Origin: Candidatus Methanocorpusculum equi
GTDB taxonomy: Archaea; Halobacteriota; Methanomicrobia; Methanomicrobiales; Methanocorpusculaceae
Length of the DNA: 5,490 nucleotides
Direction: 5' to 3'
Assembly (NCBI GenBank): GCA_018065685.1
Contig: JAGHSU010000022.1
Span: 1-5,490, forward strand
How positions within the stretch are numbered: the stretch's first letter is position 1; every line of letters starts with the position of its first letter. Positions 1-4,803 of this stretch are shown in pieces. Below the pieces are notes generated by a model. That model was not told where the DNA came from. It was given only the letters and a program-made list of their open reading frames with translations, and made no database searches. Both the position numbers and the translations under genes were made by a program.

Positions 1-356
1 CTGAGATGGCGCATATTCCGGGGGCTTCCATAGAGACACTCGAAGATACCCTGCAGCTCGCAGCAGATATTCTTCCCAAAGAAATTGCGGTGCAGATTCC
101 CCCGAACCTGGCGGACACGGGACGTCTTCTTGGCTGCGGTGTTGATGACCTCGGGGGCGTCTCACCTGTTACAATCGATTATGTAAATCCCGAGCACCCC
201 TGGCCTGCGGTAGAGGAGCTTAAAAGCCTGGTGTCTTCTGCGGGCTTCGGGCTTTCAGAGCGGCTCTGTATTTATGAGAAGTACTGTACTCCGGAATGGG
301 TTGATGAACGGGTTCTCCCGTTCGTTCTGGACCTGAAGAAAAAAGTGTACGGGTAA
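1..356 (+). CDS. cofG: FO synthase subunit 1 (CofG), 3' part only
   Basis: This is the C-terminal third (about 117 residues) of 7,8-didemethyl-8-hydroxy-5-deazariboflavin synthase subunit CofG. The frame is open to the window edge (first full codon at base 3), so the ATG at 6 is internal and the radical-SAM CxxxCxxC cluster motif lies outside. With CofH, CofG makes FO, the chromophore of coenzyme F420, from a tyrosine-derived adduct and 5-amino-6-ribitylaminouracil; it is a cytosolic iron-sulfur enzyme. The identifying stretches are AVQIPPNL (about residues 28-35 after base 6) and GVDDLGGVSPVTIDYVNPE followed by PWP, which are characteristic of the CofG C-terminal half and distinguish it from CofH. 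The gene ends with TAA at 354-356; the final Val-Tyr-Gly-stop is repeated in frame by a 12-bp tandem duplication. CofG proteins are usually about 320-380 residues. Family assignment is confident; the missing N-terminus cannot be assessed. Confidence 0.93.
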   Translation, partial: EMAHIPGASIETLEDTLQLAADILPKEIAVQIPPNLADTGRLLGCGVDDLGGVSPVTIDYVNPEHPWPAVEELKSLVSSAGFGLSERLCIYEKYCTPEWVDERVLPFVLDLKKKVYG

Positions 357-378
357 GTGTACGGGTAAGTCCCGGGTA
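344..378. repeat. 12-bp tandem repeat over the cofG stop codon
   Basis: AGTGTACGGGTA occurs at 344-355 and again, identical, at 356-367, followed by a degenerate 11-base copy (AGTCCCGGGTA, 368-378) and a further partial copy. Because the unit is 12 bases, the second copy preserves the frame and supplies a second in-frame TAA at 366-368 behind the first at 354-356. It looks like a local slippage duplication. Confidence 0.85.
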
Positions 379-400
379 AGTGCGGGCAGAAGACCCGCGG

Positions 401-459
401 ACAGACACAGGTTTTACCCCTGTCTCTGTTCCCTGTCTCTGTTCCCTGTCTGTTTTTAT
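401..459 (+). terminator. Hairpin plus T-rich tail after cofG
   Basis: ACAGACACAGG (401-411) pairs with CCTGTCTCTGT (419-429) with one mismatch and a 7-base loop. The same right arm is available again at 432-442 because CCCTGTCTCTGTT is directly repeated (418-430 and 431-443). A T-rich tract (TGTTTTTATT) follows at 450-459, which is what archaeal RNA polymerase commonly terminates on. A second, smaller stem GCGGG/CCCGC (382-386 with 394-398) lies just before it. This would end cofG transcription before it runs into the convergent J-domain gene. No experimental support is available. Confidence 0.5.
418..452. repeat. 13-bp tandem repeat CCCTGTCTCTGTT
   Basis: There are two perfect copies (418-430 and 431-443) followed by a partial third (CCCTGTCTG from 444). 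The pyrimidine-rich repeat forms the right arm of the hairpin after cofG, so duplication has produced two alternative pairing partners for the single left arm at 401-411. Confidence 0.85.
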
Positions 460-479
460 TGTCTGCTTATCCCGTCTGT

Positions 480-668
480 TCAGGCATCCATCTGCAGAAG
501 TTCAAATGCCGCAAGCGCTTCCGCATACTCTTTCCCGAATCCGGGATGCAGATCCGGATGATACCGGTCGCGCAGTGTTCTGAAGGCGAGCGATATTGTC
601 CTGAGGTCGGAGCCTTCCGGAATGCCGAGAATCCAGTACGCCCGCTCTTTTGTCATTGGTTCAAGCAT
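480..668 (-). CDS. Minimal J-domain (DnaJ-like) protein, 62 residues
   Basis: A very small protein that is essentially only a J domain. A helix-I-like segment (AYWILGIP, residues 10-17) leads into helix II (about 21-36, with LAFRTLRDRY). The diagnostic His-Pro-Asp tripeptide is at residues 37-39, and a helix-III segment (EYAEALAAFELL, about 47-58) follows. In J proteins the HPD loop stimulates Hsp70 (DnaK) ATPase; there is no Gly/Phe linker, zinc domain or substrate-binding domain here, so any role would be recruiting DnaK in the cytosol. This domain order is strong evidence that the minus strand is coding, although the opposite strand is open as an upstream extension of the thiD frame. The start at 668 lies about 31 bases after a TATA-like element; ATG at 656 (Met-Thr-Lys-Glu) is a real alternative. 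The stop is TGA. It is divergent from thiD and convergent with cofG. Confidence 0.82.
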   Translation of the reverse strand: MLEPMTKERAYWILGIPEGSDLRTISLAFRTLRDRYHPDLHPGFGKEYAEALAAFELLQMDA

Positions 669-694
669 AACATCTGTATGTTTTGTCTGCAGGT

Positions 695-703
695 GTTAAA
701 TAG
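695..703 (-). promoter_or_regulatory. TATA-like box for the J-domain gene
   Basis: Read on the minus strand this is CTATTTAAC, centred near 699. That places an expected archaeal transcription start at about 670-674, right at the ATG at 668, which would give a leaderless or nearly leaderless mRNA. No Shine-Dalgarno sequence precedes the ATG, in keeping with this. Confidence 0.45.
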
Positions 704-751
704 GAATCTGTTTGGCTGCCAGGTGTTTTTTGCAGCGATAAAGACAGAGAA

Positions 752-760
752 CATAAATAA
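752..760 (+). promoter_or_regulatory. TATA-like box for thiD
   Basis: CATAAATAA centred near 756 follows a purine-rich stretch (AAGACAGAGA) that could serve as a BRE-like element. The expected start, about 780-785, would leave a leader of only a few bases before the ATG at 789. No purine-rich ribosome binding site is visible just before that ATG, and no TPP riboswitch would fit in such a short leader. Confidence 0.45.
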
Positions 761-788
761 CTCCCGAAACAAAATATTACACAGACAT

Positions 789-1604
789 ATGAAGTACGCG
801 GTTTCAGTTGCAGGTTCTGATTCATCGGCGGGAGCAGGTCTTCAGACGGATTTGAAAACCATGAATGCATGCGGCGTGTGGGGAATGACTGCAGCGGCTG
901 CTCTTACTGCTCAGAACGGCACATGCGTTACGGAATCAGCGGCTGTTTCCGCCTCTTTTATCAGAAAACAGATAGAGACACTTTGTGCCGAGTTTCCTGT
1001 CGGATGCTGGAAAACAGGGATGCTTAACAACGCGGAAACGGTCTGTGCGGCGGCGTCAGCTCTTCCTTCGGATGCGCTTGTCGTAACAGACCCGGTTATT
1101 GTTGCAACATCAGGCAGTGTTCTGCTGGATACGGCAGGGGAAAAGGCGCTTTGTGAAAAGCTTCTTCCTCTGGCTCTGACAGTTACCCCGAACATTCCGG
1201 AGGCGGAGTATCTCTCGGGAATCCGCGTGACCGACCGGAAGTCCGCGTATGAGGCGGGGCAATGGTTTATGGAACAGGGAGCATCTTCGGTTCTTATCAA
1301 AGGAGGGCATAACGAGTCATGGGGCGGGTGTGACTTTTTCATTGATTCAGACGGAATCCGCCTGATTGAAGGGCGGAGACTTCCGTACTCCAATATCCAC
1401 GGCACCGGATGCTGCCTCTCCGCTGCTGCTGCCGCATATATTGCCCTCGGGAAATCCCCGTATGCTGCGGTCTGTGCCGCAAAGGAGTTCGTAACCGCGG
1501 CAATTGAGCACTCTGTCGTGTATCCTTCGGGAAGACGCACCGTAAACCCCCTCTGGAAGGTGTTTTCTTCAGAAGAAGGGGTTTCAAAGACCTCAAATCC
1601 GTAA
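789..1604 (+). CDS. thiD: Hydroxymethylpyrimidine / phosphomethylpyrimidine kinase ThiD
   Basis: A 271-residue ribokinase-fold enzyme that phosphorylates HMP to HMP-P and then HMP-PP with ATP, supplying the pyrimidine half of thiamine in the cytosol. Family motifs appear in the expected order: AGSDSSAGAGLQTDLKT at 8-24 (substrate and nucleotide region), KTGML at 75-79, DPVIVATSG at 101-109, VTPNIPEAE at 132-140, VLIKGGH at 168-174, and HGTGCCLSAA at 204-213, the anion-hole motif with the conserved Cys208. The length matches a single-domain ThiD; there is no ThiN (thiamine phosphate synthase) domain, which is fused to ThiD in many archaea, so that activity must be encoded elsewhere. ATG at 789 is chosen because the protein begins Met-Lys-Tyr-Ala-Val just before the first motif. 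The frame stays open upstream to an ATG at 459, but that extension lies across the opposing J-domain gene and the promoters. Confidence 0.94.
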   Translation: MKYAVSVAGSDSSAGAGLQTDLKTMNACGVWGMTAAAALTAQNGTCVTESAAVSASFIRKQIETLCAEFPVGCWKTGMLNNAETVCAAASALPSDALVVTDPVIVATSGSVLLDTAGEKALCEKLLPLALTVTPNIPEAEYLSGIRVTDRKSAYEAGQWFMEQGASSVLIKGGHNESWGGCDFFIDSDGIRLIEGRRLPYSNIHGTGCCLSAAAAAYIALGKSPYAAVCAAKEFVTAAIEHSVVYPSGRRTVNPLWKVFSSEEGVSKTSNP

Positions 1605-1618
1605 AACAGGGCTCTTCA

Positions 1619-1653
1619 GACGGTCAATGCATCCGGATGCGGGCTAATCCGTC
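1619..1653. other. Perfect 12-bp palindrome inside a larger inverted repeat
   Basis: GCATCCGGATGC at 1629-1640 is a perfect palindrome with no spacer. It is enclosed by GACGG (1619-1623) and CCGTC (1649-1653), which could pair as an outer stem. The element sits between thiD and the mgtE-like promoter, so it could be a thiD transcription end structure (a weakly T-rich CTCATTTA follows) or a dimeric-regulator operator for the transporter. The sequence does not decide between these. Confidence 0.4.
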
Positions 1654-1655
1654 TC

Positions 1656-1675
1656 ATTTATACGGTATTAAATAC
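1656..1675 (+). promoter_or_regulatory. Two overlapping TATA-like candidates before the transporter gene
   Basis: ATTTATAC (1656-1663) and TATTAAATAC (1666-1675) are both reasonable archaeal TATA boxes. The first predicts transcription starting near 1686, the second near 1697. The first would deliver a nearly leaderless message to the ATG at 1691; either would give a short leader containing the ribosome binding site at 1706-1712. Confidence 0.45.
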
Positions 1676-1705
1676 AAAACATATAGAACTATGAGTGAGG
1701 AAGAT

Positions 1706-1712
1706 GAGGTGA
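1706..1712 (+). promoter_or_regulatory. Shine-Dalgarno site GAGGTGA of the transporter gene
   Basis: GAGGTGA matches the archaeal 16S 3' end over seven bases and stands 6 bases before ATG 1719. Its final TGA (1710-1712) is also an in-frame stop for the transporter frame, so no start upstream of 1719 is possible in that frame. This is the only protein start in the window with a clear Shine-Dalgarno site. Confidence 0.75.
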
Positions 1713-1718
1713 CTTCGG

Positions 1719-2930
1719 ATGACTCTGGCAGTAGTATTCGGACACTTCAGGGACCGTCACTCTGAATTTTTAACAGGATTTCTTACTCTTCTTATCAGCG
1801 TCGGCTTATCCTTTGCCGCAGGTATCTATCTGGGCTCGGTAAATGAGGTGCTGGTCTTAATTCCGGGTCTTATGGTGCTTGTAACACCATCGATTAATAT
1901 GCGCGGGGCAATTGCGGGGATTCTTACGTCGCGTCTTTCCTCAGCCATGCATCTTGGTACTTTCGAGACAAGATTTTCCCGTAATTCAGACTTAGGAGAC
2001 AATCTGCGTTCATCTCTTATCCTGACAATCATTATATCAGCAGCTCTCGCTGTCTTTGGAAAGCTTATCTGCCTTCTGACAGGAACGGAGGTCATCGGGC
2101 TTGTCGAGATGATTGTCATCTCGGTCATCTCCGGGACTGCGGCAGGTCTTGTGGTAACAGCAGTCGGTGTTCTCGTAAGTCTTTTCTGCTACAAAAAGCA
2201 GCTGGACCTTGATATGGTCGGAGCCCCTGCTGTAACTACCATCGGAGACATTGTAACGCTCCCCTGCCTTGTGGTAACAGCCCCTCTTGTTATGCAGCTT
2301 CCGCCTGTCTGGATGGGAATCTGCGGAATCTTTGTCCTGGCTCTTTTTGTCTGGGCGGTAATCTCTCTTATCCGCGGGACTGTGCTGATGAAGGATATCT
2401 TAAAGGAGGGTCTCCCGCTTCTTCTGCCGCTGTCGCTTTTGGGAATTGCGGCAGGGGTCCTCTATACCGGAAAGCTTGAGGCCCTCATAGCCGCTGCGGC
2501 GGTTCTGATTCTGATGTCGCCTTTTATGAACGGGTGCGGCTCTATCGGGGGAATTCTTACCTCCCGCATCGGGACCGAGATGCACATGGGTCTGGTTGAT
2601 GCAAAACTGCTGCCGCAGAAACAGGTCTGGAAGCATTTCCTTGAAAATTACATTTATGCTGCAGTCATCCTTCCGCTGATGGGAATCATCGCTCATTTTG
2701 CGGCGGCGGCTCTTGGAATCTCCACACCGGGGCTTCTTCCGATGCTCTTAATCTCAATTGCTGCAGGATTAATTGTGGTGACGGTGATGAATCTTTTGGG
2801 ATACTACACCGCAGCTGTCACCTACCGTGTGGGACTTGACCCGGATAACTTCGGTGTTCCGGTGGTTACGAGTTCGATTGATTTAATCGGGGCGACCGCA
2901 CTTATTCTGGTGATGGGGATTCTGCTGTAG
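1719..2930 (+). CDS. MgtE-type divalent cation transporter, duplicated membrane domain only
   Basis: A 403-residue, strongly hydrophobic membrane protein made of two tandem MgtE-type transmembrane domains, presumably carrying Mg2+ or another divalent cation across the cytoplasmic membrane. The duplication is directly visible: GAIAGILTSRLSSAMHLG (63-80) matches GSIGGILTSRIGTEMHMG (274-291), and LDLDMVGAPAVTTIGD (162-177) matches LDPDNFGVPVVTSSID (373-388), each pair exactly 211 residues apart. The Asp ending the second pair (177 and 388) falls where MgtE has its pore-lining conserved Asp. Roughly ten helices are expected, five per repeat. Unlike bacterial MgtE there is no N-terminal regulatory domain and no CBS pair, so the cytosolic Mg2+ sensor is absent. 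One polypeptide may replace the MgtE homodimer. The start is fixed by the Shine-Dalgarno site and the in-frame stop at 1710, although the N-terminal 15 residues look unusual. The exact ion is not known. Confidence 0.85.
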   Translation: MTLAVVFGHFRDRHSEFLTGFLTLLISVGLSFAAGIYLGSVNEVLVLIPGLMVLVTPSINMRGAIAGILTSRLSSAMHLGTFETRFSRNSDLGDNLRSSLILTIIISAALAVFGKLICLLTGTEVIGLVEMIVISVISGTAAGLVVTAVGVLVSLFCYKKQLDLDMVGAPAVTTIGDIVTLPCLVVTAPLVMQLPPVWMGICGIFVLALFVWAVISLIRGTVLMKDILKEGLPLLLPLSLLGIAAGVLYTGKLEALIAAAAVLILMSPFMNGCGSIGGILTSRIGTEMHMGLVDAKLLPQKQVWKHFLENYIYAAVILPLMGIIAHFAAAALGISTPGLLPMLLISIAAGLIVVTVMNLLGYYTAAVTYRVGLDPDNFGVPVVTSSIDLIGATALILVMGILL

Positions 2931-2936
2931 TTTCAC

Positions 2937-4211
2937 CTACACCATCTTTTCCGGTTCGCTTTGCATATATTCGCGGGCAACTGTTGTCGCATAGTGTCCT
3001 GGGGGAAGTCCGAAGGATAGTGACACATCAGCTCCCGTCACTTCCGCGGTGACATCTGCATCGAGCGAGATTCTCCGGTGGAATCCGTCGAAGTTTGTAT
3101 TGACAAACGCTGCAGCTTTTGCAAAGGAGTCCTCACTGATTCTGTCATTTACCATCAGGGAATGCATGGTCTTTTCAAGCGGGCCTTCGGCCGTGTCCGG
3201 GGTTTTCCCGGGCATTCTGCCTGTTGTAAAGCACCGCCTGCGCTTCATGTGCTGTCTTGCCGCTGCGAGGTTCTTTTCGGTTACGATGTCGATTCTTCCG
3301 TTTGCAAAGACCAGGTGCTCGCCGATGTCAGGTTCATTTAAGGGAATGCCTTTTCTGCAGCGCTCCGTGACCGCCATGTTAAAGAGCCATGACTGGTAGG
3401 CGGAGACAAACATTGAAAGCAGTTTCGGGGGAAGCATCTGAAGCGCTGCACCATAGTCTTCTTTATTTTTCATCAGCGAATCGAGCAGCACCCGTTCGTA
3501 GGTCAGATGGTTCGGGAGTGCATGGAGCGCCTCTTTTGCATCCAGGGTTTCTGCAAAGGCATGTCTTGCTTTTTTTACCTCGTCCGGTTCGTAGGGGAAA
3601 GCTTCTCCGACATAGAGCTCTACCGCCTTCTGATACTCCTGCCGCAGGATGTGGTACCCCATTTTGTGGGTTACGGGCTTTAAGGCGCCGAACCGCTGGA
3701 TTCCAAAGTAGTTCGGGATGCCGTTTTGTATCTCCTCCGAGATGCGGGAGACGCGGTCCTTTAGTTCGTCTCCTTCAGAGGAGCAGCCGCGGAGAACAAG
3801 GGTGAACCGGTTTCCTTCAAGGTTTCCAAGGCCTAAGGAGAACTGATGCTGTGCGACCGGCTCTACGGTGATGTCTTTGATGGAAAGGGCTGCTGCCTCC
3901 TCTTCTGTTACCTGATAGAGGGAGATGTACTGTTCCGTTACCGCATTCCTGTCCTTTGTCCCGGCCCAGCCGATGCGTTTTCTGCTGATCTTTAACCGGT
4001 TTGCAACTTCCCGCATCGCCTGCTGGTGCTCCCAGGATTTTTTGGTGAGCCGGCAGATAAGGTACGGTCCGCTTCCGGTAAAGGGGATGGGAAGTTCTGT
4101 CACACGGAAGTCTTCGGGGGTGCTTCGGAGGACTCCTCCCACGCCATCCTGTGAGGTGCCAAAGTACCCTATTCCAAGAGCGTTTTCTTTTTCGAAGGGT
4201 GATGGTTTCAT
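2937..4211 (-). CDS. truD: tRNA pseudouridine synthase D (TruD)
   Basis: A 424-residue TruD-family pseudouridine synthase, which in archaea isomerises uridine in tRNA (position 13 in the bacterial enzyme). Motifs are in order: PEDFRVTEL (32-40), the catalytic motif WAGTKDRNAVTEQ with the nucleophilic Asp at 87, NYFGIQRFG (167-175) and SAYQSWLFN (270-278), the last two being TruD family signatures in the catalytic fold. The stretch between about 290 and 375 corresponds to the TRUD insertion domain. The length is normal for archaeal TruD. The start at 4211 is 6 bases after the pth2 stop with no obvious ribosome binding site, so translation is probably coupled to pth2. The 3' end stops with TAG only 6 bases from the convergent transporter stop, leaving no room for a separate intergenic terminator. 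Confidence 0.95.
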   Translation of the reverse strand: MKPSPFEKENALGIGYFGTSQDGVGGVLRSTPEDFRVTELPIPFTGSGPYLICRLTKKSWEHQQAMREVANRLKISRKRIGWAGTKDRNAVTEQYISLYQVTEEEAAALSIKDITVEPVAQHQFSLGLGNLEGNRFTLVLRGCSSEGDELKDRVSRISEEIQNGIPNYFGIQRFGALKPVTHKMGYHILRQEYQKAVELYVGEAFPYEPDEVKKARHAFAETLDAKEALHALPNHLTYERVLLDSLMKNKEDYGAALQMLPPKLLSMFVSAYQSWLFNMAVTERCRKGIPLNEPDIGEHLVFANGRIDIVTEKNLAAARQHMKRRRCFTTGRMPGKTPDTAEGPLEKTMHSLMVNDRISEDSFAKAAAFVNTNFDGFHRRISLDADVTAEVTGADVSLSFGLPPGHYATTVAREYMQSEPEKMV

Positions 4212-4217
4212 ATTCGT

Positions 4218-4583
4218 TTATAGGAGTTTTAGGTCGGCTGTGATTTTATCCATAATCTCCCGCTTTGCAGGGCCTATCCCTAAAGCTGTAACGGACCCTG
4301 CGGGGATTTCGGTCATTCCTGCGTCGATGATAAGGGAGCAGGGGACGCCGAGGAGTTCTGCCTGTGCTTTGAGCATGTAGAGGGTACGCTCATCGGGTGC
4401 TTTGAGTGCTACTTTTTTCTGCCCCTCACGCATCCATTCCTTTTTGTCCGCAAGCGATGCTTTTTCGAATGCGCCGATTGAGGCATGGGCTGCCTGTGCG
4501 CACATCTTTCCGCAGCTCATTTTCAGGTCGGTCCGAAGGACAAGGCACTGTTTATATTTGAATATCTCTTCTCCGCCGTGCAT
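4218..4583 (-). CDS. pth2: Peptidyl-tRNA hydrolase, archaeal/eukaryotic type (Pth2)
   Basis: A 121-residue Pth2, the esterase that releases peptides from peptidyl-tRNA dropped by stalled ribosomes, recycling tRNA in the cytosol. It is unrelated in fold to bacterial Pth. Family features are FKYKQCLVLRTDLKMSCGK (8-26), AQAAHAS (29-35), the central APDERTLYML (62-71) and IIDAGMTEIPAGSVTALGIGP (85-105), including the conserved Lys of the GK step and the Asp-Ala-Gly-x-Thr segment. The length (usually 115-120) is complete. Cys24 stands where Gly or Lys is common in the MGKGK-like stretch, a minor deviation. ATG 4583 adds six residues before the conserved Phe-Lys-Tyr-Lys; the next in-frame Met (22) is inside the core, so 4583 is the only sensible start. 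It is first gene of a pth2-truD operon, a pairing that makes sense as both act on tRNA. Confidence 0.95.
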   Translation of the reverse strand: MHGGEEIFKYKQCLVLRTDLKMSCGKMCAQAAHASIGAFEKASLADKKEWMREGQKKVALKAPDERTLYMLKAQAELLGVPCSLIIDAGMTEIPAGSVTALGIGPAKREIMDKITADLKLL

Positions 4584-4610
4584 TGTATGGTATTATATTG
4601 GTTTGATGAG

Positions 4611-4620
4611 GAAATAAAGG
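4611..4620 (-). promoter_or_regulatory. TATA-like box of the pth2-truD operon
   Basis: On the minus strand this reads CCTTTATTTC, centred near 4615, predicting transcription from about 4587 and hence an almost leaderless pth2 message (ATG at 4583). A second A/T-rich candidate nearer the gene (TATAATA, 4592-4598) would start transcription inside the coding region and is less likely. Confidence 0.45.
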
Positions 4621-4675
4621 AGTGTATTGGATGCGGACGGGGTATGAGAGATTGAGGGGAGGTCTCCTGCCGCTG

Positions 4676-4735
4676 ACTAAGATACTAAGATCATACTAAG
4701 ATCATCTTAGTATCTTGGTATCTTGGTATTTTAGT
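4676..4735. repeat. Array of 8-bp ACTAAGAT elements, three forward and four inverted
   Basis: Forward ACTAAGAT copies are at 4676-4683, 4684-4691 and 4695-4702, all identical. One base later the array switches to the reverse complement: ATCTTAGT (4704-4711), ATCTTGGT (4712-4719), ATCTTGGT (4720-4727) and ATTTTAGT (4728-4735), head to tail without spacers. The forward and inverted halves can fold: 4679-4691 pairs perfectly with 4704-4716 (13 bp), extendable to 16 bp with a G-U pair, and 4693-4702 pairs with 4704-4713 as an alternative. The array lies downstream of the RHH/zinc-ribbon gene and upstream of the pth2 promoter. It could be a protein-binding array, a transcript-end hairpin, or both. 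It is A/T-rich against GC-richer surroundings. Confidence 0.9.
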
Positions 4736-4742
4736 ATCCCGG

Positions 4743-4798
4743 ACCTCCTGTCCGTGACCTCCTGTCCGTGACCTCCCGTCCGTGACCTGCCGTCTTTC
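4743..4798. repeat. 14-bp tandem repeat, four units
   Basis: ACCTCCTGTCCGTG is present at 4743-4756 and 4757-4770 (identical), at 4771-4784 with one change (ACCTCCCGTCCGTG) and as a degenerate fourth copy at 4785-4798. On the minus strand, the sense of the gene ending just before it, each unit reads CACGGAC followed by AGGAGGT (GGGAGGT in the third), an ideal Shine-Dalgarno sequence, but no start codon follows at usable spacing. Confidence 0.88.
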
Positions 4799-4801
4799 GG
4801 C
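4789..4801 (-). terminator. Small hairpin just past the RHH gene stop
   Basis: GCCG (4789-4792) and CGGC (4798-4801) form a 4-bp GC stem with a 5-base loop, beginning 3 bases after the TAA at 4804-4806 on the minus strand. No T-run follows on that strand, so termination here is only a weak suggestion; the larger hairpin in the 8-bp array further on is another candidate. Confidence 0.25.
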
Positions 4802-4803
4802 CC

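Noticed and set aside
1..6. CTGAGA, the core of the thi-box/TPP riboswitch, in a window with thiD
   Set aside because: It lies inside the cofG coding frame, nearly 800 bases from thiD, with no partner motifs; the thiD leader is too short for a riboswitch.
459..788. In-frame upstream extension of thiD to ATG 459
   Set aside because: It would add 110 residues with no resemblance to ThiD ahead of the conserved N-terminus and would run over the J-domain gene and both divergent promoters.
911..1540. 209-codon minus-strand ORF inside thiD
   Set aside because: It is fully antisense to a well-supported gene and its translation shows no domain or plausible composition; a shadow frame.
3389..3805. 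138-codon plus-strand ORF (and others) inside truD
   Set aside because: The translation is Arg/Pro/Ser-rich and lies antisense to truD motifs; a shadow frame.
4631..4699. 22-codon plus-strand ORF
   Set aside because: It has no promoter or ribosome binding site, and its last third is made of the 8-bp repeats.
4676..4798. CRISPR array
   Set aside because: Units are 8 and 14 bases, contiguous and without unique spacers; no cas genes are present.
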